A stretch of 64,000 nucleotides of DNA from Streptomyces sp. Ru71 (lineage in GTDB: Bacteria; Actinomycetota; Actinomycetes; Streptomycetales; Streptomycetaceae). Positions 7,772 to 16,076 of this stretch are shown here, piece by piece. Positions within the stretch are counted from its first letter, which is position 1; every line of letters begins with the position of its first letter. The stretch covers positions 62,001 to 126,000 of the forward strand of contig NZ_PQSS01000001.1 in assembly GCF_002920535.1 (NCBI RefSeq). Direction: 5' to 3'. The translations under genes were made by a program, and so were the position numbers. The notes below the pieces were generated by a model. It did no database searches and was not told the DNA's origin. It saw only the letters and a list, made by a program, of their open reading frames with translations.

Positions 7772-9445
7772 ATGAGCACCGAGTGGGACCACACCTATGA
7801 CGTCGTGGTGGCCGGCTCCGGCGCCGCCGGCCTTGCCGCGGCCCTCACCGCCCGGCTGCGCGGACTGAGCGTCCTGGTGGTGGAGAAGACCGACCGCTAC
7901 GGAGGTACGACCGCCCTGTCCGGCGGCGCGATCTGGGTGCCGAACAACTTCCACCTGGACGCCGCCGGCCTCGGCGACACCCCCGAGAAGGCCCGCGCCT
8001 ACCTCGACGCCACCGTCGGCGACCGGGTCCCCGCCGCCCGCAAGGACGCCTACATCGAGCACGGGCCGCGCATGGTGCGGGAGTTCAACGACCGCACCCA
8101 CGTGAGGTTCGTCCACACCCCCGGCTACTCGGACTACTACCCGGAGCGCCTCGGCGGCTACCCGCAGGGCCGCTCCGTGGAACCGGAGATCTTCGACTTC
8201 CGCCGGCTCCCGCCCGAGCAGCGCGCCACCATGCGCCGGGCCGGGCTGCCCACGTACGGACTCACCATCACCTCCCGGGAGTTCCGGCATCTGAACATGG
8301 TCGCCCGCACCTGGGCGGGCAGACGCACCTCGGCCAAGGTCGGCGCCCGGGCGGTCGCGGCCCTGCTCACCGGCCGCAAGCTGCTCTCCCTCGGCGAGGC
8401 GCTCATCGCCCGCATGCGGCACTCGCTGCACGCCCTGGGCGGCGACCTGTGGCTGTCCGCCCCGCTGACCGGGCTGGTCGAGGAGAACGGCCGTGTCACC
8501 GGCGTCCGCGTCCACCGCGCCGGCCGGGACCTCACCGTCCGGGCCACCGGCGGCGTGGTCCTCGCCTCCGGAGGCTTCTCGCACAACCAGCAACTCCGCG
8601 AGAAGCACCTGCCCTTGCCGACGTCCACCGAGTGGAGCTCGGCCCCCGAGGGCCAGGACGGGGACGCCCTGGAGATGGGCATGGCGGTCGGCGCGGCCGT
8701 CGACCTGATGGACAAGGTGTGGGGTGCGCCGTCCGCGGTGCCGCCCGGCGGACGGCCGTTCTTCCTGGTCGCCGACCGCGGCATCCCCGGCATGGTGATC
8801 GTCGACTCGGCGGGCGAGCGCTACGCCAACGAGGCCGCCCCGTACCACGAGTTCGTCGACGCCATGTACGTGGCCGACAAGCCCGGCGCGAGCACCGTGC
8901 CGTCCTGGATGATCCTCGACGCCACCGCCAAGGCCCGCTACCTCTTCCTCGGCCTGTTCCCGGGACAGCCCTTCCCCAGGCCCTGGCTGGAGAGCGGCTT
9001 CGTCAAGAAGGCCGACACCGTGGAGGAACTCGCCGGACGCATCGGTGCGGACCCCGCCCGGCTGCGCGCCACCGTGGACCGCTTCAACGGCTTCGCCCGC
9101 GCCGGCCGCGACGAGGACTTCCACCGCGGCGACAGTGTCTACGACCGCTACTACGGCGACCCGACGCTGCCCAACCCCAACCTGGCACCCCTGGAGAAGG
9201 GCCCCTTCTACGCGGTCCCGGTGCACCCCGGCGACATCGGCACCAAGGGCGGCCTGGTCACCGACGCCACCGCCCGGGTGCTGCGCGAGGACGGCACCGC
9301 CATCGAGGGCCTGTACGCCTCCGGGAACGTCTCGGCCGCGGTCATGGGCGAGACCTACCCGGGGCCCGGCGCCACCATCGGCCCCGCCATGACGTTCAGC
9401 TGGCTCGCCGTCGACCACATCGCACGACACCACAGGACGCGGTAA
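7772..9445 (+). CDS. kstD: 3-ketosteroid delta1-dehydrogenase (KstD)
   Basis: A 557-residue flavoprotein starting at ATG 7772 behind GAGAGG. The Rossmann motif VVVAGSGAAGLAAAL is at residues 11-25, followed by EKTDRYGGTTALSGG. The substrate residues characterised in rhodococcal KstD1 can be placed: Tyr119 (HTPGYSDYYPE), the Tyr of ERYANEAAPYHEF, and Tyr529 with Gly533 in ETYPGPGATIGPAM, the same four-residue spacing. It would introduce the C1-C2 double bond into 3-keto-4-ene steroids, the step that with 9alpha-hydroxylation opens ring B and yields the HsaA substrate. It sits in the hsa run, 26 bp before an SDR. It is the best KstD candidate of the three related flavoproteins here. Confidence 0.93.
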   Translation: MSTEWDHTYDVVVAGSGAAGLAAALTARLRGLSVLVVEKTDRYGGTTALSGGAIWVPNNFHLDAAGLGDTPEKARAYLDATVGDRVPAARKDAYIEHGPRMVREFNDRTHVRFVHTPGYSDYYPERLGGYPQGRSVEPEIFDFRRLPPEQRATMRRAGLPTYGLTITSREFRHLNMVARTWAGRRTSAKVGARAVAALLTGRKLLSLGEALIARMRHSLHALGGDLWLSAPLTGLVEENGRVTGVRVHRAGRDLTVRATGGVVLASGGFSHNQQLREKHLPLPTSTEWSSAPEGQDGDALEMGMAVGAAVDLMDKVWGAPSAVPPGGRPFFLVADRGIPGMVIVDSAGERYANEAAPYHEFVDAMYVADKPGASTVPSWMILDATAKARYLFLGLFPGQPFPRPWLESGFVKKADTVEELAGRIGADPARLRATVDRFNGFARAGRDEDFHRGDSVYDRYYGDPTLPNPNLAPLEKGPFYAVPVHPGDIGTKGGLVTDATARVLREDGTAIEGLYASGNVSAAVMGETYPGPGATIGPAMTFSWLAVDHIARHHRTR

Positions 9446-9467
9446 CCGTCACAAGAGGGAGCGACAC

Positions 9468-10280
9468 ATGCGGCGATTCGAGGGGCGCTCAGCCCTGGTC
9501 ACCGGCGCGGGCTCGGGCATCGGCCGGGCGACCGTGCTGCGGCTGCTCACCGAGGGCGCGACGGTCGTGGCCGCCGACGTCTCGGAGGCCGGCCTGAAGG
9601 ACACCGCGGGCCTGGCCGCCGTCCACGCCGGACGGCTGCACACCCGGGTCGTGGACGTGGCGGACGAGTCCTCGGTCCGCGAGGCCGTCGCCGGCGCGGT
9701 GACCGACCTCGGCGGCGGACTGGACGTCCTGGTCAACGCGGCCGGCATCCTGCGGTCCGCGCACACCCACGACACCCCGCTGGACCTGTGGAACCAGATC
9801 CTCGCGGTCAACCTCACCGGCACCTTCCTGACGACCCGTGAGGCGCTGCCCGCGCTGCTCGCCGCCGGCCGGGGCGTGATCGTCAACTTCAGCTCCACCG
9901 CGGCGTCCTTCGCCCACCCCTACATGGCGGCGTACGCGGCGAGCAAGGGCGGCATCCAGTCGTTCACCCACGCCATCGCCGCCGAGTACGCCAAGCAGGG
10001 CCTGCGGGCGGTGTGCGTGGCGCCGGGCAGCATCGCCAGCGGCATGACCGACGGCTCCGGTGCGAGCGGCCGCAACCGCGGTCCCGGGCTGCCCGAGGAC
10101 TCCGACTGGGAGCTGTTCGGCAAGCTGAGGCCGGCCCTGTTCGGAGAGGGCTTCGCCGACCCGGCGACGGGCTTCGTCGGCCCGGAGGCCGTCGCGGGCG
10201 TCGTGGCCATGCTCGCCTCGGACGACGGCGCCTTCGTCACCGGCACCGAGGTGCGCATCGACGGCGGCACCCACATGTGA
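9468..10280 (+). CDS. SDR family oxidoreductase (probable hydroxysteroid or acyl-CoA dehydrogenase)
   Basis: A 270-residue classical short-chain dehydrogenase. The nucleotide motif GAGSGIG is near residue 13, followed by NAAG, Ser in VNFSSTAAS and YAASKGG as the Tyr-Lys pair, with a C-terminal GTEVRIDGGTHM. ATG 9468 has AGAGGGA upstream and lies 22 bp after kstD, so it is probably co-transcribed. Inferred substrate is a steroid alcohol or a 3-hydroxyacyl-CoA; the sequence alone does not decide. It is the last gene of the rightward operon and is followed by a strong hairpin. Confidence 0.85.
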   Translation: MRRFEGRSALVTGAGSGIGRATVLRLLTEGATVVAADVSEAGLKDTAGLAAVHAGRLHTRVVDVADESSVREAVAGAVTDLGGGLDVLVNAAGILRSAHTHDTPLDLWNQILAVNLTGTFLTTREALPALLAAGRGVIVNFSSTAASFAHPYMAAYAASKGGIQSFTHAIAAEYAKQGLRAVCVAPGSIASGMTDGSGASGRNRGPGLPEDSDWELFGKLRPALFGEGFADPATGFVGPEAVAGVVAMLASDDGAFVTGTEVRIDGGTHM

Positions 10281-10300
10281 GACCACGGGCCCACCGAAAA

Positions 10301-10337
10301 GGGGTCCCGGCCCGGCACCGAGCCGGACCGGGACCCC
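10301..10337. terminator. Bidirectional terminator hairpin
   Basis: Sixteen-base arms, GGGGTCCCGGCCCGGC and GCCGGACCGGGACCCC, with one mismatch and a five-base loop ACCGA, between the convergent SDR and esterase genes. AAAA precedes the left arm, which gives a short U-run for leftward transcripts. It probably ends both operons. Confidence 0.8.
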
Positions 10338-10371
10338 TGTCCGTCGGTCGTCACCGATTCGCTTCCCGATC

Positions 10372-11322
10372 TCAGGGTGTGAGTACGTCCCGCAGGGCCT
10401 GGGCCGCCTCGGTGAGCGCCCGGTCGGCCTCCGGCAGCACCCCGCCCAGCCCGAGGAAGCCGTGGAACACACCCGGCCAGACCCACACCCGTGGCGCGGC
10501 GCCCGCCGCTCGCAGACGCCGGGCGTAGCCGAGACCGTCGTCGCGCAACGGGTCGCACTCGGGCAGGACCACGACCGCCGGCGGCAGCCCCGTCAGGTCG
10601 GGGGCGAGCCCGGGGGAGGCGTACGGGTGCGCGCCGTCACCGTCGTCGCCGAGATACTGCTCCCAGTACCAGCGCATGTGCGCTGTCGTGTGAAAGAAGC
10701 CCGTCGCGTACGTCGTGTACGAGGCGGCCTCCATACGGTGGTCGAGCACCGGATACGCCAGCAGTTGGCCGGCGATGCCCGGGCCGCCGCGATCCCGGGC
10801 CATCAGCGTCACGGCCGCCGCGAGATTGCCTCCGCTGCTGTCCCCGGCGACGGCCAGCCGGCGCGGATCACAGCCGAGCCGGGCCGCATGGGCGGACACC
10901 CACGCGGTGACCGCGTACGCGTCCTCGGCCGCCGACGGGAAACGGTGCTCCGGGGCGCGGCGGTAGTCGGCCGAGACGACCAACGCGCCTGTGTGGAGGG
11001 CGATTTCACGGCAGATGCCGTCATGGGTGTCGAGATCGCACAGCACCCAGCCGCCCCCGTGGAAGAACACCACCACCGGCAGCGGTTCAGCGGAGCCGGC
11101 CCGGGGCTCGTAGACGCGCACCGGCACATCCGGTGCACCCTCCGGGCCGGGCACGGACCGGTCCGTGACCCGGGGGAGCGGCCGTACCGCCCGCGACCGG
11201 GCACCGGCCCGGGAGGCCTGCCGGAAGGCGTCCGGTTCGACGGGCCCGCGGGCCGGATCGGGAAAGCCCGCCGACATGACGTCGGCGAGCTGCCGGGCTC
11301 GTGGGGTGAGGGGATCGTTCAC
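10372..11322 (-). CDS. Alpha/beta hydrolase (hormone-sensitive lipase type esterase)
   Basis: A 316-residue esterase of the HSL/GDXG family. Motifs are HGGGW (residues 88-92, oxyanion hole), the nucleophile Ser162 in GDSSGGN, Asp in ECDPLRDDG and His in VFHGFLG: a complete triad. GTG 11322 is chosen as start. It overlaps the TGA of the upstream SDR in a GTGA arrangement, giving translational coupling, and longer in-frame starts would lie inside that SDR. It is the third gene of a leftward operon (monooxygenase, SDR, esterase). An attractive inference is hydrolysis of a steroid ester or of a Baeyer-Villiger ester or lactone formed by the partner monooxygenase, but no substrate is visible from sequence. 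Confidence 0.88.
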   Translation of the reverse strand: MNDPLTPRARQLADVMSAGFPDPARGPVEPDAFRQASRAGARSRAVRPLPRVTDRSVPGPEGAPDVPVRVYEPRAGSAEPLPVVVFFHGGGWVLCDLDTHDGICREIALHTGALVVSADYRRAPEHRFPSAAEDAYAVTAWVSAHAARLGCDPRRLAVAGDSSGGNLAAAVTLMARDRGGPGIAGQLLAYPVLDHRMEAASYTTYATGFFHTTAHMRWYWEQYLGDDGDGAHPYASPGLAPDLTGLPPAVVVLPECDPLRDDGLGYARRLRAAGAAPRVWVWPGVFHGFLGLGGVLPEADRALTEAAQALRDVLTP

Positions 11323-12065
11323 TTGGCCGTCAGTCCGCCGTCGATGGCGAACTCGGCGCCGGTGACGTACGCCGAGGCGTCGGAGACCAGGTACAGCACC
11401 AGCTCCGCGACCTCCTCGGGGCGGCCCATCCGGCGCAACGGCACGTTCGGCCACTCCTGCCGGCCGGCATCGGCGCCGAGCGCGCCCGCGACCATCGGGG
11501 TGTCGACCATGCCCGGGTGGACGGAGTTGACACGGATGCGATGCCGGGCCAGGTCCAGCGCGGCGGACTTGGTCAGCCCGCGCAGCCCGAACTTCGTGGC
11601 CCCGTAGGAGGCGTGGCCCTCGATGCCGACCAGCCCGGCGGTGGAGGAGATGTTCACGATCGACCCGCCGTCACCGGTGCGGCACATCGCCGGGACGACG
11701 GCCTGGACACCCAGGAACGGCCCGACGAGATTCACCTCCAGCAGCCGCCGCAGATTCTCCTCGGTGTCCTCCTCCACCGGCGCGGTACGCCACAGCGCCG
11801 CGTTGTTGACCAGCGCGTCGATCCGGCCGAACGCGTCGAGGCCGGCGCCGACGACCCGCTGCCAGCCGGCCGCGTCGGTGACGTCGTGCGGGACGAACAG
11901 CCCGTTCTCGCCGAGGTCCTTGGCGACGGTGCGTCCCTCCTCCTCTCGGACGTCGGTGAGCACCACGCGCGCACCCTGCTCGGCGAACAACCGCGCCTCG
12001 GCGGCACCCTGTCCGCGGCCTGCTCCCGTGACGACGACGACCTTGCCGTCCAGCCGCCCCGCCAT
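11319..12065 (-). CDS. SDR family oxidoreductase
   Basis: A 248-residue classical SDR: TGAGRGQG nucleotide motif near the N-terminus, NNAALW, Ser in VNISSTAGL, YGATKFGL as the Tyr-Lys pair, and TGAEFAIDGGLTAK at the end. The start ATG 12065 overlaps the TGA of the upstream monooxygenase by one base (TGATG), and its own stop overlaps the esterase start, so the three are one coupled operon. It resembles 3alpha/20beta-hydroxysteroid dehydrogenases such as the one at 13381-14145, so a steroid alcohol or ketone is a reasonable substrate guess. Confidence 0.88.
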   Translation of the reverse strand: MAGRLDGKVVVVTGAGRGQGAAEARLFAEQGARVVLTDVREEEGRTVAKDLGENGLFVPHDVTDAAGWQRVVGAGLDAFGRIDALVNNAALWRTAPVEEDTEENLRRLLEVNLVGPFLGVQAVVPAMCRTGDGGSIVNISSTAGLVGIEGHASYGATKFGLRGLTKSAALDLARHRIRVNSVHPGMVDTPMVAGALGADAGRQEWPNVPLRRMGRPEEVAELVLYLVSDASAYVTGAEFAIDGGLTAK

Positions 12066-13195
12066 CACGCGGCCCCCGTCTCAAGGGCACGGAAGTGCGG
12101 GATGACCTTCTCACCCCACTGCCGGATGGTCTCCATGCACACCTCCTGTGGCACGGTGCCCATCTGGATCAGGCACATGACCTCGTCGACGCCGATCTCG
12201 CGCAGTTGGTCGACGTAGGCGATGGCGGTCTCGGCGGTGCCGTAGGCGTGCTTGGCGTTGAACTGGCCGGTGTCGACCGGGCGGACCGGGATCCTCGCCT
12301 CGTGCAGCTTGGCGACCAGGTCCTCCCGGTCCTTCTCCATGGCGGCCACGTGGTCCTCGTCCTCGTCGTACCCGGTCGGCGCCGGGCCGTTGCCGTACCA
12401 GTGGGCGATGGACTCGGCGAAGAACCGCTGCCCCCGGGTGCCGATCCGGTGCGCCCGCTCGGCGTCGTCCAGCACGATCGTCGGACACAGCGCGGAGAAG
12501 TGGTTGTTGACCTCGCTAGACACGAACCGCTCGCCGCTGCGGGTGGCGATCGCCTCGTCGTACACCTTGCGCATCGCGCGCACGTCGTCCGCCCCGGCGA
12601 AGCCCATCACCAGGGCGCCGATGCCGAGTTCGGCGGCGAGCTTGAGCGTGTCGTGCTTGCTGCACGCCATGAACAGCGGCGGGTGCGGGTCCTGCACCGG
12701 GCGGGGGAGCACGGCACCAGGGCCGATGTCGAGCGAACCGTGCCACTCGAACTCCTCCTCCCGCCAGGCACTGCTGAAGATCCGCAGCGCCTCCTCCATC
12801 TGCGGGTAGGTGTCCTCGGCGCGCACCCCGTACATCGACATCTCCTGCCGGGTGGCGCCCCGTCCGGCGCCGATGTCGACGCGGCCGCCGGAGAGCACGT
12901 CGAGCATGGCGGCGCGCTCGGCGACCCGGACCGGGTGCTGGTAGCCGAACGGCATCGTCACCACACCGTGACCGATACGGATACGGGAGGTACGGGCCGC
13001 GACCCAGGTGAGGAACACCTCGGAGGCGCTCATGTGGGCGTACTGCGTCAGGGAGTGGTGCTCGACCGCCCAGATCCGGTCGAAGCCCATCTCCTCGGCG
13101 TACACGGCCTGTTCGACGCAGTCGTGGATGACCCGGCGCTCTGCCTCGGGGGACGGGTCGGCGGTCTGCGCCTCGAAGATCATCGAGAACTTCAC
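12065..13195 (-). CDS. Luciferase-like (LLM class) flavin-dependent monooxygenase
   Basis: A 376-residue bacterial-luciferase-fold oxidoreductase, read from GTG 13195 (MKFSMIFEAQ), which has GAGGAG six bases upstream. Family segments are EEMGFDRIWAVEHHSLTQYAHMSA, RIRIGHGVVTMPFGYQHPVRVAERAAMLDVLSGGR and GRGATRQEM. It would use reduced FMN (or F420) and O2. The operon partners (SDR, esterase) make a Baeyer-Villiger or side-chain oxidation of a steroid plausible, but this is inference. The promoter carries a 34-bp palindrome immediately upstream of the ribosome site and a 15-bp palindrome shared with the hsaA promoter further upstream, so regulation is probably tight. Confidence 0.87.
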   Translation of the reverse strand: MKFSMIFEAQTADPSPEAERRVIHDCVEQAVYAEEMGFDRIWAVEHHSLTQYAHMSASEVFLTWVAARTSRIRIGHGVVTMPFGYQHPVRVAERAAMLDVLSGGRVDIGAGRGATRQEMSMYGVRAEDTYPQMEEALRIFSSAWREEEFEWHGSLDIGPGAVLPRPVQDPHPPLFMACSKHDTLKLAAELGIGALVMGFAGADDVRAMRKVYDEAIATRSGERFVSSEVNNHFSALCPTIVLDDAERAHRIGTRGQRFFAESIAHWYGNGPAPTGYDEDEDHVAAMEKDREDLVAKLHEARIPVRPVDTGQFNAKHAYGTAETAIAYVDQLREIGVDEVMCLIQMGTVPQEVCMETIRQWGEKVIPHFRALETGAA

Positions 13196-13211
13196 GGCGG
13201 ACTCCTCGTCT

Positions 13212-13245
13212 GTATTACTGGTCGAAATATTTCTAGCAGTCATAC
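13212..13245. promoter_or_regulatory. 34-bp palindromic operator before the LLM monooxygenase operon
   Basis: The left half GTATTACTGGTCGAAAT (13212-13228) is mirrored by the right half ATTTCTAGCAGTCATAC (13229-13245): 14 of 17 positions pair. The centre is AT-rich in a very GC-rich region. It begins 16 bases upstream of the GTG start of the monooxygenase and so covers its core promoter or leader. Size and symmetry suit a dimeric or tandem-dimer TetR-type repressor; the TetR gene at 14786 is the nearest candidate, unproven. Confidence 0.7.
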
Positions 13246-13276
13246 AGGGGGCGGTGGGAGGGACGGGCTGCGGGGC

Positions 13277-13291
13277 TCCCGCTGAGTGGGA
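13277..13291. promoter_or_regulatory. Candidate operator, TCCCGCTGAGTGGGA
   Basis: Differs from the site at 3165-3179 only at the central base and is in the same orientation. It lies about 80 bp upstream of the monooxygenase start, between the 34-bp palindrome and the terminator of the hydroxysteroid dehydrogenase gene. Two near-identical copies at two steroid-gene control regions 10 kb apart suggest a shared regulon. Confidence 0.55.
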
Positions 13292-13312
13292 AAGCCGGGC
13301 GGAGGAGGGCAT

Positions 13313-13343
13313 GAAAAAGCGCCGGACCCGTTGGCCCGGCGCT
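13313..13343 (-). terminator. Intrinsic terminator of the hydroxysteroid dehydrogenase gene
   Basis: On the minus strand, AGCGCCGGGCC and GGTCCGGCGCT arms (one mismatched pair) enclose four bases and are followed directly by TTTTT, a canonical Rho-independent terminator. It lies 38 bp past the stop codon at 13381 and insulates the monooxygenase promoter downstream. Confidence 0.85.
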
Positions 13344-13380
13344 CCTGTGCGGGTGATGCTCCTGGGTGTCCCCGCTTCCC

Positions 13381-14742
<1,362 letters not shown>

Positions 14743-14785
14743 AGTAACCTGAAGAGGTGAGGTCCAAGATCAGGAGGACGGACAG

Positions 14786-15496
14786 GTGACGCCCCTGCCC
14801 GCGTACGACGGGACGGCCACGCGCTCGCCCCTGACCCAGCGCCGTATGGCCGGTACCCGGCGCGAAATCGCCCGCGTGGCCTGCCGTCTCTTCGCCGAGC
14901 GGGGCGCCGACGCCACGACGGCCGAGGAGATCGCCGCCGAGGCGGGGGTGGGTCTGCGCACCTTCTACCGCTACTTCCGCAGCAAGGAGGACGCCGTCGA
15001 GCCGATGCTCGCCGACGGTGCCCGCCGGTGGCTGTCCATGATCCCGGACACGCCCGGCACCCTGCCGGACACCGACGCCCTCCGCGAGCTCGCCGTCACG
15101 GCGCTCACCCCCGAGGACGAGCAGGCCGCGGAGGCGATGCGGCTGACCGGCGGTCTGCTGCGTGCCGCCGAGGAGGATCCCGCGCTGCGGACGGTGTGGG
15201 CGCGTATCAACCTGGAGGCGGAGCAGGCGCTCGCGGCCCAGTTGGCCGAACGTGCGGGCACGGCGGCCGATCCGTTCACGGTGCGCATGCTGGCGGCGGC
15301 CGCTGCCGGTGCCATCCGCGTGGCGGTCGAGGAGTGGGCGAGGCACCCGGACGCCCCCACGGTCGGCCGAGGATCCCCCTCCGACCTGGTGACCCGTTCC
15401 GTGCTCGCCCTGACGGCCGCCTTCCCGGGCCGACGGCGCGTCAGCGAGCCGCCCGCGTCCCCCTCGCCGGCCCGGCGGCGAGCCCGTTCGAACTGA
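14786..15496 (+). CDS. TetR family transcriptional regulator
   Basis: A 236-residue regulator with GTG start 14786 behind AGGAGG. The N-terminal helix-turn-helix (about residues 22-70) reads RREIARVACRLFAERGADATTAEEIAAEAGVGLRTFYRYFRSKED in outline, typical of TetR; the C-terminal half is an all-alpha ligand domain with a Pro/Arg-rich tail. It lies immediately after the 17-bp array and beside the steroid genes, so it is a candidate for binding the 34-bp palindrome at 13212 or the array. The effector is unknown. Confidence 0.9.
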   Translation: MTPLPAYDGTATRSPLTQRRMAGTRREIARVACRLFAERGADATTAEEIAAEAGVGLRTFYRYFRSKEDAVEPMLADGARRWLSMIPDTPGTLPDTDALRELAVTALTPEDEQAAEAMRLTGGLLRAAEEDPALRTVWARINLEAEQALAAQLAERAGTAADPFTVRMLAAAAAGAIRVAVEEWARHPDAPTVGRGSPSDLVTRSVLALTAAFPGRRRVSEPPASPSPARRRARSN

Positions 15497-15518
15497 CCCG
15501 TCTCCGCCGCGGGCCTGA

Positions 15519-15546
15519 CCCGCACGTCCCCGTTACCCGGTGCGGG
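15519..15546. terminator. Possible terminator hairpin between convergent genes
   Basis: CCCGCAC and GTGCGGG arms with a 14-base loop lie between the TetR and thioesterase stop codons. The stem is short and no T-tract is present. Confidence 0.35.
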
Positions 15547-15591
15547 GGCCGGCACTGGTCGGACTCGGCATGCGACTGACCGAGCCCCGGG

Positions 15592-15960
15592 TCACCCCGT
15601 GCCCTGCACCGCGACGGTCCCGAGGAACCGTTCCCGGTCGACGACCGCTCGGTCGATCTCACCCGTCGCGATCAGCCGGCCGGAGCCGTCGACGGCCTGC
15701 ACGGGGAAGGTGAGACGCCGCCCGTCGGCGGTGGACGGCGGCTGCGCGCTGACCTCCACCAGCGTGCCCACCCCTGACGCACGCAGGTGCTTCACCCGGA
15801 TGGCGGTGCCGACGGTCGTCTGGCCCGCCCCGGTGAAGGGCGCTGCGGCCTCCATAGTCGCCGCCTCCAGCCACGCGATCAGTCGCGGGGTGGCGAGTAC
15901 GGGTACGTCTCCGCTGCCCAGCGTGGTCGCGGTGTCGGCGTCGGTCACCTCATGGCGCAT
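15592..15960 (-). CDS. Hotdog-fold thioesterase (FlK-like)
   Basis: A 122-residue single hotdog domain of the fluoroacetyl-CoA thioesterase-like family (VLATPRLIAWLEAATMEAA, then VGTAIRVKHLRASGVG and FPVQAVDGSGRLIATGEIDRAVVD). The Thr-containing segment and the Glu in LEAATMEAA match the family active-site helix. It probably hydrolyses a small acyl-CoA as a housekeeping or detoxification activity. A TAGCGT hexamer six bases before ATG suggests a leaderless transcript. It lies downstream of the FUSC gene in the same direction, separated by 24-bp repeats. Confidence 0.8.
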   Translation of the reverse strand: MRHEVTDADTATTLGSGDVPVLATPRLIAWLEAATMEAAAPFTGAGQTTVGTAIRVKHLRASGVGTLVEVSAQPPSTADGRRLTFPVQAVDGSGRLIATGEIDRAVVDRERFLGTVAVQGTG

Positions 15961-15991
15961 CCCACCACGCTAACCCGACCTGATCACCGAG

Positions 15992-16063
15992 CTGCGCCGC
16001 ACCCCCGTGCACATGCTGCGCCGCACCTCCGTGCGCACGCTTCGCCGCACCCCCCTGCGCACT
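15992..16063 (-). repeat. 24-bp tandem repeat, three copies, after the FUSC stop codon
   Basis: Units at 15992-16015, 16016-16039 and 16040-16063 share C(T)TGCGCCGCAC-CC-GTGC (plus strand) with three to five changes each. They fill the 116-bp gap between the FUSC stop and the thioesterase start and do not reach the stop codon itself. Confidence 0.8.
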
Positions 16064-16076
16064 GCTCCGGCAACGC

